Under the pieces are notes generated by a model. It was not told the origin of the DNA, did not search any database, and saw nothing but the letters and a program-made list of their open reading frames with translations. Shown here piece after piece: positions 7,238 to 13,614 of a stretch of 13,614 bases of DNA (within the stretch, counting starts at the first letter, position 1; each line of letters begins with the position of its first letter). Source of the DNA: Tissierellaceae bacterium (GTDB taxonomy: Bacteria > Bacillota > Clostridia > Tissierellales > Tissierellaceae); contig JALNZV010000043.1 in assembly GCA_023229175.1 (NCBI GenBank), forward strand, positions 1-13,614, in the 5' to 3' direction. Made by a program: the position numbers and the translations under genes.

Positions 7238-7630
7238 ATGGCTAGTTTACAATATTTTGGAACTGGAAGAAGAAAGACTTCCGTTGCTAGGGTCAGATTA
7301 GTACCTGGCAATGGCGAATTCAATATAAATAAAAGAAATATCGATGACTATTTTGATTATGAAACTTTAAGAGTAATAGCCAGGGAACCCTTAACTATTA
7401 CTGAAACATTAGATAAATACAATGTAATAGTAAATGTAAATGGCGGAGGATTTACTGGTCAAGCTGGTGCTATTAGACACGGAGTTGCAAGGGCACTGCT
7501 TGAAGCAGATGAGGAACTAAGACCTCTACTTAAAAAGGCAGGATTCTTAACAAGGGATTCAAGAATGAAGGAAAGAAAGAAATACGGACTTAAAAAGGCC
7601 AGAAGATCCCCACAATTTAGCAAGAGATAA
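7238..7630 (+). CDS. rpsI: 30S ribosomal protein S9
   Basis: This 130-residue protein has FGTGRRKTSVARVRL near the start, NGGGFTGQAGAIRHGVARAL in the middle and the C-terminal tail KARRSPQFSKR, whose last residues reach the P-site tRNA in the 30S subunit. The start follows AAAGGAGG (7223-7230) with a 7-base spacer. It closes the rplM-rpsI operon and is followed by a strong terminator. It is also the last core gene before the defence island. Confidence 0.98.
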   Translation: MASLQYFGTGRRKTSVARVRLVPGNGEFNINKRNIDDYFDYETLRVIAREPLTITETLDKYNVIVNVNGGGFTGQAGAIRHGVARALLEADEELRPLLKKAGFLTRDSRMKERKKYGLKKARRSPQFSKR

Positions 7631-7652
7631 TATCATTTATGCAAGGATAAAT

Positions 7653-7679
7653 AGAGTCACAGAAATGTGGCTCTTTTTT
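7653..7679 (+). terminator. Intrinsic terminator after rpsI
   Basis: AGAGTCACA (7653-7661) and TGTGGCTCT (7666-7674) form a 9-bp stem with one G-U pair and a stable GAAA tetraloop, followed by TTTTT (7675-7679). It separates the ribosomal operon from the BREX genes. Confidence 0.93.
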
Positions 7680-7732
7680 GTTCGAAAAACCACGGTGAAA
7701 GTTTATCTTTTTCTGTACTTGAATACAAAGAG

Positions 7733-7741
7733 TGATATAAT
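7733..7741 (+). promoter_or_regulatory. Extended -10 promoter for the BREX operon
   Basis: TATAAT (7736-7741) is a perfect -10 box preceded by TGA (7733-7735), an extended -10 element. No good -35 box lies 16-18 bases upstream, which is tolerable with an extended -10. Transcription would start near 7748, about 40 bases before the chosen brxA ATG. Confidence 0.65.
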
Positions 7742-7787
7742 GTTTATAAATGAAAATGGCCACGAAGAAGAGGTGATATTGTTAGAT

Positions 7788-8384
7788 ATGTTAGAATATA
7801 GGTCAACAATAAAAGCAAGATCCTATCTTTATTTAGAACTAAAAAAGGCTTCGAAGCTTTATTTACAGGGACTTTCATTAAATGAAATTAAAGAAAAAGC
7901 ATTAGATGAAAATATATTTTCACTAAATTCAGAGAACAGAATTAGGGAAATTGCTTCAACTATCACGGAAAGGTTGGAGGTCTTAGATGAATTTTTACTT
8001 AATAAATTAGTAAAGGCTAATCTTGAGACAAGCAAGCAGATAGCCCTATACTCTATTTTGAAAACAGACAGGCTTTTCTTTGAGTTTATGCAGGAAGTAT
8101 ATAGGGACAAGTATCTTGTTAAAGACTATCTGATTACAGATAAAGACTTTGCCATTTTCTTTCATAGGAAAGCAGAGCAAAGTCAGCAGCTAGCAGAATG
8201 GAAAGAGTACACCTTTTATAAATTAAAACAGGTATATAAAAGAATATTGGCTGAAGCAGGGTTTGTTAAAAAGAATAATAAGTACATTGAAATAACTAGG
8301 CCACTAATGGAAGAAGAATTAGTAGATTACCTAAACGAAAAGGGTGACAGTGTATATCTTAAGGCTATGTTGGGAGGTATATAA
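7788..8384 (+). CDS. brxA: BREX protein BrxA (DUF1819 family)
   Basis: This 198-residue protein is recognised as BrxA from its N-terminal pattern (YRSTIKARSYLYLELKKASK, then LYLQGLSLNEIKEKAL), its length near 200 residues and its place ahead of brxB and brxC. BrxA proteins have been described as small DNA-binding or NusB-like proteins; their exact role in phage exclusion is not settled. A helix-rich segment at 142-163 (FYKLKQVYKRILAEAGFV) could be a winged-helix-like DNA-binding part, which is inference. The frame stays open upstream to an ATG at 7665, but that ATG lies inside the rpsI terminator, and the next one (7740) overlaps the -10 box. ATG 7788 lies ten bases after AGGTGAT (7771-7777) and restores family length. 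Confidence 0.85.
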   Translation: MLEYRSTIKARSYLYLELKKASKLYLQGLSLNEIKEKALDENIFSLNSENRIREIASTITERLEVLDEFLLNKLVKANLETSKQIALYSILKTDRLFFEFMQEVYRDKYLVKDYLITDKDFAIFFHRKAEQSQQLAEWKEYTFYKLKQVYKRILAEAGFVKKNNKYIEITRPLMEEELVDYLNEKGDSVYLKAMLGGI

Positions 8385-8966
8385 GTGAAAACCATATATG
8401 AAAGACTTGATGAGATTTTACCTATCCTTACAGATAGTAGATTTAGGGAAAACAAGGGATTAGGAAATGAAATAGGATATTACATTTTTGACTACGATGC
8501 TAAGGACGAAACTATTGTTAGAGAACATATAAATTTCTTAAAACAGAAAATAAACAACGAGGGTATCGATGTTTCTATTAGGGAATTTGATTTATATGAA
8601 ATAATGATTGATATATTAGAAGGCAAGGGATATTTGCAAAAAGTATTTGATATGGAGAGGGAAAAGGGTACAGATGCAGTCTTTAGGGCCATAAAGAACA
8701 CTCTAAGGCTTACCCAGAAAAATGATTTAATTGTAAATCATATCAGAAAAAGAGTAGAAAAAAATGATATTGTTTTTTTAACTGGTGTGGGTAAGATATG
8801 GCCAATTATAAGGTCTCATACTGTTTTAAATGTCCTACATTCTGTCATAGACCACGTGCCTTTAATCATGTTTTATCCTGGGACCTACTCAGGGCAAAAC
8901 TTACATCTATTTGACGAAATTTCTGACCGAAACTATTATAGGGCCTTTAAGTTAGTAGAGAGATAG
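8385..8966 (+). CDS. brxB: BREX protein BrxB (DUF1788 family)
   Basis: The 193-residue protein has the DUF1788 hallmarks: FLTGVGKIWPIIRSHTVLN (131-149), MFYPGTYSGQNLHLF (162-176) and NYYRAF (183-188). BrxB is a core subunit of type 1 BREX, required for phage resistance and in tested systems also for host methylation; its biochemical activity is unknown. The start codon is GTG at 8385, immediately after the brxA stop with no intervening base, and GGGAGG (8372-8377) lies seven bases upstream inside brxA, so the two are translationally linked. Confidence 0.92.
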   Translation: MKTIYERLDEILPILTDSRFRENKGLGNEIGYYIFDYDAKDETIVREHINFLKQKINNEGIDVSIREFDLYEIMIDILEGKGYLQKVFDMEREKGTDAVFRAIKNTLRLTQKNDLIVNHIRKRVEKNDIVFLTGVGKIWPIIRSHTVLNVLHSVIDHVPLIMFYPGTYSGQNLHLFDEISDRNYYRAFKLVER

Positions 8967-8981
8967 GGAGGGAATCAAACT

Positions 8982-11900
8982 ATGAAATTAGGAAAAATGT
9001 TTCATAAGGAAGTTGATAGGGATATAAAGGGTGTTATCAAGATTGGACAAGACGATGATGCCAATGTCTATCAGGAGTTAGAAGAATATGTAGTTACAAG
9101 AGAGTTAGCTAGGCACTTTTCTACTTTCTTTGATGCCTACAGGGAAGGGATTAATACCCATACAGATAAAATGGGGGTTTGGATTTCAGGTTTCTTTGGT
9201 TCTGGTAAATCTCATTTTTTAAAGATATTATCCTATCTCCTTGAAAACAAAGAGGTAAAAGGGAAAAATGCTATATCCTATTTTGACGATAAGATAGAAG
9301 ATGCTACGGTTTTAGCAGATATGAAAGCCGCCGGGGATGTGAGTGTTGATGTTATTTTATTTAATATAGACTCAAAATCCGATTCAGTTTCTAAAACAAA
9401 TAAGGAATTAATAGTAAAGGTATTTAACAAGGTGTTCAATGAAATGCAAGGTTTTAGCGGTTCTCTACCATGGCTTGCAGAACTTGAAGCACAAATGCTA
9501 AAGGAAGGTTCTTATGAGGATTTTAAAAGAAGATTTGAAGAGTTAGCGGGGAATTCTTGGACCTACGCAAGAGAAGACTTTTATTTTGAAGAAGACAATA
9601 TAGTAAAGGCTTTGGCAGATACAACCAAAATGAGTATAGAAGCAGCCCGAAATTGGTACAACAAGGCAGAGGATAATTATTCTTTAAGTATTGAAAGATT
9701 CGCCAATAAAGTAAAAGAATATATTGAGTCCAAAGGCAGGGAACACCATGTTGTATTTTTAGTAGATGAGATGGGACAATACATAGGAGATGATGTAGGA
9801 TTAATGCTAAATCTTCAAACAGTAGTTGAAGATTTGGGTACCTATTGTGGTGGTAAGGCATGGGTTATTGTAACTTCTCAGCAAGACATAGATACTGTTA
9901 CTAAAGTCAGAGGAAATGACTTTTCAAAAATCCAAGGTAGATTTAATACAAGGCTTAGCCTATCCAGTGCTAATGTAGACGAAGTTATTAAAAGAAGAAT
10001 CCTATATAAAAATGAAACAGCCGTGGAGACTTTAAAACTCCACTACATGGACAAGGAAGCAATTTTGAAAAACCTAATCAGCTTTTCACCTGATACCCCA
10101 GAAATGAAAATCTTTAAAAATCATGGGGATTTTATAGAGGTATATCCCTTTATTCCTTATCAATTTAGGTTGCTACAATCTGTCTTTACCGCAATTAGGC
10201 AGCACGGAGCCAGTGGAAAACACCTTTCAGAGGGGGAAAGGTCTCTTTTATCTGCCTTTCAGGAGGCTGCTATCAAATACAAGGACAAGGAAGTAGGAGC
10301 ATTAGTACCCTTTTCTGCATTCTATGAAACCATAGAAACATTCCTTGACCATAATATAAAGACAGTATTCATGCACGCAGAGGATAACGATAGACTTAAT
10401 AGTTTAGATGTGGAAGTTTTAAAAGTCCTATTTTTAATTAAGTGGGTAAAAGAGATGCCTAAAAATATGGAAAACATAGCCACCCTTATGGTTTCCCATA
10501 TTGATGAAGATAAAATCCAGTTGAAAAAGGATATAGAGGGATCCCTAGACAGGCTTGTTAAGGAAACATTGATTCAGAAAAATGGAAACGAATATATTTT
10601 CCTAACCCATGATGAGCAGGATGTAAATAAAGAAATACAAAATATTTCAATAGATATTAGTGAAATAATCTTAAAAGTTGGGGAGGAAATATATACAGGA
10701 ATTTATAGTGAAAAGAAATTTCGTTACAATGCAAGATACCATTTTGACTTCAATAAGGTAATAGACGATAGGTTGATGTCAACCCAAAGACATGATATAG
10801 GGGTTAAAATAATTACACCTTATTTTGATACAGGTGTTGAACTAACAGACAATGAATTGAAAATGATGTCTGCCAGAGAAAACAATCTAATCATTAAACT
10901 ACCTCCAGATCCTACTTTCCTTGAAGAAATGGAAAATATCTTAAAGATACAGACCTACCTTAAGAGGAAAGCAGGAGCCATACAAGCAGAAGAAATCGAA
11001 GAAATAAAGATAAGAAAATCGAGGGAAGTTGCTGAAAGAAAGGACAGGGTTGAATCCTTACTTAAGGAAGCCTTAAAAGAAGCAGACTTTTATGTAAATA
11101 TGCAAAAGGTCGATATAAAATCAAAGAATCCTATTGAAAGAATCAATAGCGGATTGAAGGTGCTTATTGACAATATCTATGACAAATTAAACTATATTAC
11201 TGATTTCATCGAAAGCACCAAAGAGCTTCATGACCTGCTATTTACTGAAGAAGCTCAGATAAACATATTTGGTGATGCGGATATTCCAAACAAACTGGCC
11301 ATAGATGAGGTAATACATTATATAGATAGAAACACAGGAAGGCATATTCCTACGACCATGAAAACCCTCCTAGAATTATATGATAAACCTCCCTATGGTT
11401 GGTTGCCAGATGATATTAGAGGGCTTGTTATCAAGTTATTTAAATCCCAAGAAATTAAGATTCAATTGGGAAGCGACTATCTTAATTCATCAGATAAAAA
11501 TTTAATCCAATATATGACTAAAAAGGATTATGTAGATAGACTATTAATTAAAAAAAGAACCAAAACCCCTGAAAAGTATTTGAACAATGCAAGAATGTTG
11601 GTCAAAGAAGTATTCAATTATGCTTCAGTACCGGGAGATGAAGATGGATTAATGATTCGTTTCAAGGAATTATCTAACCATGAATTATCAAAAGTTAGGG
11701 AACTACTAGTTCGCTATGAAGAGAAGAGTTACCCCGGTAAAGATGTGCTAGATAGGGGCAGGAAACTCTTTGAGGAGATTTTACAAATCAATGACGCTAC
11801 AGGTTTCTTTGAAAAATTGTATGAAGCAAAAGAAGAATTATTGGACTATGAAGAAGAAGTTTTTGATGTTAAAAAATTTTTCAAGAATCAAAAAGAACAG

Positions 11901-12536
11901 TTTGACAAGGCCGTTAAACAACTTGATATATATGATAAGAACAAAACCTATGTCATTGATAGAGAAACTATAAAACTTGTTAAAGAAATGGAGACAATAG
12001 TTAAATTAGCAAATCCATATTCCCAAATTTCAAGGCTTCCAAGCCTGATAAATGACTTCGTAAGCAGATTTACTACCCTATTGGAAGAAGAATGTAAACC
12101 TGTAAGGGATGTAATAGAAAGAGATTGGAAGAAGGTAAAAGATGAACTTGAATTATATGATTTCAAAGATGAACTATCTACTAGTTTTAACAATAAGTAT
12201 AGAGGCCTTTTAGAAAGACTAGACACATCCCACAATTTCTATGAGGCTATTGCCATGAAGGAAGAGTCTGATAGGCTAAAAATGAGATGCTTTGAAGAGA
12301 TTAAAAAGCTTGCCCAAGAAAAGAGAAAAGAAAGGGATATTGAAAAACAACCAGAAAAAAGTGGAGAAGGCAATGAGTTTTATATTGCTAAAAAAACTAT
12401 TAATGTAAGTGTAGCTAATATATTCCATGGGGCAAAGACTATAGAAAGTGAAAATGACATAGAAGAACTTCTTGAGTATTTAAGAAAACAGTTAAAAGAG
12501 GAACTGAAAGAAAACACTATTTTGAGACTTATTTAG
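8982..12536 (+). CDS. brxC: BREX ATPase BrxC
   Basis: This large 1184-residue AAA-type ATPase begins MKLGKMFHKEVDRDIKGVIK and shows Walker A GFFGSGKSH (70-78), Walker B VVFLVDEMGQYIGDD (257-271, with D262 and E263) and a sensor-like VIVTSQQDID (295-304). The remainder is long, charged and helical, with likely coiled-coil stretches at about 655-700 and 1080-1130. The length fits BrxC of type 1 BREX (about 1200 residues). BrxC is needed for defence and probably acts with BrxB, PglX and PglZ on DNA. ATG 8982 follows AGGGAGGG (8965-8972), 15 bases after brxB. There is no frameshift or internal stop, so the gene looks functional. Confidence 0.95.
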   Translation: MKLGKMFHKEVDRDIKGVIKIGQDDDANVYQELEEYVVTRELARHFSTFFDAYREGINTHTDKMGVWISGFFGSGKSHFLKILSYLLENKEVKGKNAISYFDDKIEDATVLADMKAAGDVSVDVILFNIDSKSDSVSKTNKELIVKVFNKVFNEMQGFSGSLPWLAELEAQMLKEGSYEDFKRRFEELAGNSWTYAREDFYFEEDNIVKALADTTKMSIEAARNWYNKAEDNYSLSIERFANKVKEYIESKGREHHVVFLVDEMGQYIGDDVGLMLNLQTVVEDLGTYCGGKAWVIVTSQQDIDTVTKVRGNDFSKIQGRFNTRLSLSSANVDEVIKRRILYKNETAVETLKLHYMDKEAILKNLISFSPDTPEMKIFKNHGDFIEVYPFIPYQFRLLQSVFTAIRQHGASGKHLSEGERSLLSAFQEAAIKYKDKEVGALVPFSAFYETIETFLDHNIKTVFMHAEDNDRLNSLDVEVLKVLFLIKWVKEMPKNMENIATLMVSHIDEDKIQLKKDIEGSLDRLVKETLIQKNGNEYIFLTHDEQDVNKEIQNISIDISEIILKVGEEIYTGIYSEKKFRYNARYHFDFNKVIDDRLMSTQRHDIGVKIITPYFDTGVELTDNELKMMSARENNLIIKLPPDPTFLEEMENILKIQTYLKRKAGAIQAEEIEEIKIRKSREVAERKDRVESLLKEALKEADFYVNMQKVDIKSKNPIERINSGLKVLIDNIYDKLNYITDFIESTKELHDLLFTEEAQINIFGDADIPNKLAIDEVIHYIDRNTGRHIPTTMKTLLELYDKPPYGWLPDDIRGLVIKLFKSQEIKIQLGSDYLNSSDKNLIQYMTKKDYVDRLLIKKRTKTPEKYLNNARMLVKEVFNYASVPGDEDGLMIRFKELSNHELSKVRELLVRYEEKSYPGKDVLDRGRKLFEEILQINDATGFFEKLYEAKEELLDYEEEVFDVKKFFKNQKEQFDKAVKQLDIYDKNKTYVIDRETIKLVKEMETIVKLANPYSQISRLPSLINDFVSRFTTLLEEECKPVRDVIERDWKKVKDELELYDFKDELSTSFNNKYRGLLERLDTSHNFYEAIAMKEESDRLKMRCFEEIKKLAQEKRKERDIEKQPEKSGEGNEFYIAKKTINVSVANIFHGAKTIESENDIEELLEYLRKQLKEELKENTILRLI

Positions 12537-12661
12537 TAATCAGAGGGTAGTGATTAGCCATCCAATCTTGCATATAGAGCAAGTTATTGTAGTCATTTCG
12601 AACGAATGTGAGAAATCCTTATTTTCAAATTTATGAGTTGTTGGAAGGTGGAGGGGATATA
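12537..12661 (+). other. brxC-pglX intergenic gap with small hairpins
   Basis: This 125-base gap is long compared with the 0- and 15-base gaps between the preceding BREX genes. It holds TAATCA (12537-12542) facing TGATTA (12551-12556), a CTTGC/GCAAG hairpin (12567-12571 with 12579-12583), and the palindromic repeat-like sequence listed separately. Neither hairpin is followed by a T-run, so neither is an intrinsic terminator. No promoter with two good boxes was seen. The pglX ribosome site GGAGGGG is at 12650-12656. Confidence 0.6.
12588..12620. repeat. Repeat-like palindrome around GTCATTTCGAACGAATG
   Basis: Bases 12592-12616 contain CATTTCGAACGAATG, in which CATT pairs with AATG and TTCG with CGAA, then GAGAAATCC, so ATTTC and GAAAT also face each other. 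The pattern resembles the widespread dispersed bacterial motif of the type GTCATTCTGAGCGAAGCGAAGAATC, as I recall it. A single copy is visible here, so assignment to a family is tentative. Confidence 0.45.
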
Positions 12662-13614
12662 GTGAATAAAACAGCCATTAGAAATTTTGCTGTAGGTGCA
12701 AGGCGTAAATTAATTGAAGAGATAAGCCACAAGGCCTATGGAATCGGAATAACAAAAGATAGGATTTTAGAAATTGAAACCTTTCAAGGTGGTTTTAGAG
12801 TTAAAGGCAGGGAAAATGGACAAACCTTTAAGAAATATGAACTAGAACAACGAGATAAACTAATCCAAAACATTAAGCATAAAGGCTTTGAACAAGTTAT
12901 AGAAGAGGTTGCCTATACTTGGTTTAACCGATTTATTGCCCTCCGTTTTATGGAAGTCAACAACTATCTTCCCACAGGGGTTAGGGTCCTGTCTTCCGTA
13001 GAAGAGGGTAAGATTGAACCGGATATTGTCAAGGAAGCCCTTAATATAGATTTAGACATTGACCCTGAAGTGATATATAGGCTTCAAGATGCCAATGACA
13101 CAGAAGACCTATATAAGTATTTGTTGGTGAAACAATGTAACCAATTGGGTAAAATTATGCCATCTGTTTTTGAAGAAATTGCAGATTACACAGAACTACT
13201 TCTTCCAGATAAGTTACTAGTGGACGGTTCCGTAATTAGGGATTTGGTGGAGGAAATAGAGGAATATGATTGGAAAATAGAACTGAATGAAGAAGAAGCG
13301 AAAGAAGAAGTAGAAAAAGGGGAACACGGTATTGAAATTATAGGTTGGCTATACCAGTATTATATTTCTGAAAAGAAGGATGAAGTTTTTGCCGGCCTTA
13401 AGAAAAACAAGAAGATTACCAAGGAAAACATTCCTGCTGCCACACAACTATTTACACCTAAGTGGATAGTAAAGTATATGATAGAAAATTCCCTAGGTAG
13501 GCTCTGGCTTGAATCCCATCCAAATGAAAAATTAAGGGCACAGTGGAAATATTATCTAGAAGAAGCAGAACAGGAGCCCCAAGTTCAAAAACAATTGGAT
13601 GAACTTAAAAATCC
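12662..13614 (+). CDS. pglX: BREX adenine-specific DNA methyltransferase PglX (N-terminal part)
   Basis: The frame from GTG 12662 is open to the right edge, giving 317 complete codons. It begins MNKTAIRNFAVGARRKLIEE, the usual PglX N terminus, and includes WFNRFIALRFMEVN and TQLFTPKWIVKYMIENSLG (261-279), the conserved entry to the methyltransferase domain. PglX methylates the N6 of adenine in a specific non-palindromic site, marking host DNA and helping the BREX complex recognise phage. Family members are usually about 1200 residues, so the catalytic NPPY motif and target-recognition part lie beyond the window. The start follows GGAGGGG at 12650-12656 with a 5-base spacer. A GAA-rich stretch near 13290-13325 encodes an acidic linker. 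Confidence 0.93.
   Translation, partial: MNKTAIRNFAVGARRKLIEEISHKAYGIGITKDRILEIETFQGGFRVKGRENGQTFKKYELEQRDKLIQNIKHKGFEQVIEEVAYTWFNRFIALRFMEVNNYLPTGVRVLSSVEEGKIEPDIVKEALNIDLDIDPEVIYRLQDANDTEDLYKYLLVKQCNQLGKIMPSVFEEIADYTELLLPDKLLVDGSVIRDLVEEIEEYDWKIELNEEEAKEEVEKGEHGIEIIGWLYQYYISEKKDEVFAGLKKNKKITKENIPAATQLFTPKWIVKYMIENSLGRLWLESHPNEKLRAQWKYYLEEAEQEPQVQKQLDELKN

Noticed and set aside
12567..12583. CTTGC/GCAAG hairpin as a terminator after brxC
   Set aside because: The stem is only five base pairs and no T-run follows it.
12633..12662. A nine-codon ORF (MSCWKVEGI) whose stop overlaps the pglX GTG, a possible leader peptide
   Set aside because: It has no ribosome-binding site of its own and its codons run through the pglX Shine-Dalgarno sequence; chance is the simpler explanation.
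13285..13325. GAA-rich run in pglX as a possible phase-variation tract
   Set aside because: The repeat is imperfect and in triplets, so slippage would not shift the frame; it encodes an acidic linker.

Overview
The window reads as a chromosomal segment of a low-GC Gram-positive bacterium, most likely in Clostridia or Tissierellia. The evidence is AT-rich codon use, strong AGGAGG ribosome-binding sites before almost every gene, rpsD placed between rpsK and rpoA, and the order rplQ-ecfA1-ecfA2-ecfT-truA-rplM-rpsI, which is typical of Firmicutes. The lineage is inferred from gene order and protein style; there is no rRNA here. Every gene lies on the + strand.

Bases 1-3187 hold the distal part of the large ribosomal-protein operon: the end of infA, then rpmJ, rpsM, rpsK, rpsD, rpoA and rplQ, closed by an intrinsic terminator. 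The short gap that follows (3188-3442) holds a GC-richer palindromic block that looks like a dispersed intergenic repeat, and then a sigma-A promoter. Bases 3443-6671 encode the shared energy-coupling module of ECF vitamin/metal transporters (EcfA1, EcfA2, EcfT), overlapping or closely spaced, followed by the tRNA pseudouridine synthase truA. A new consensus promoter and a short leader precede rplM-rpsI (6785-7630), which ends in a strong terminator.

About 110 bases after that terminator begins a phage-defence island: brxA, brxB, brxC and the first 317 codons of pglX, in the order of a type 1 BREX (bacteriophage exclusion) system. In characterised type 1 systems PglX methylates a non-palindromic DNA site, and BrxB, BrxC and PglZ cooperate with it to block phage replication without cleaving host DNA. 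pglZ and brxL would be expected just past the right edge. An extended -10 promoter lies directly upstream of brxA and overlaps an upstream in-frame ATG, so the brxA start is placed at 7788. The brxC-pglX gap is unusually long (125 bases) and carries a small palindromic sequence resembling widespread intergenic repeats.

Nothing in the window is clearly an undescribed system. The points most worth following are the BREX island sitting directly against a core ribosomal operon, its promoter and start arrangement, the insertion-like repeat inside the BREX operon, the palindromic block after rplQ and the structured leader of rplM.
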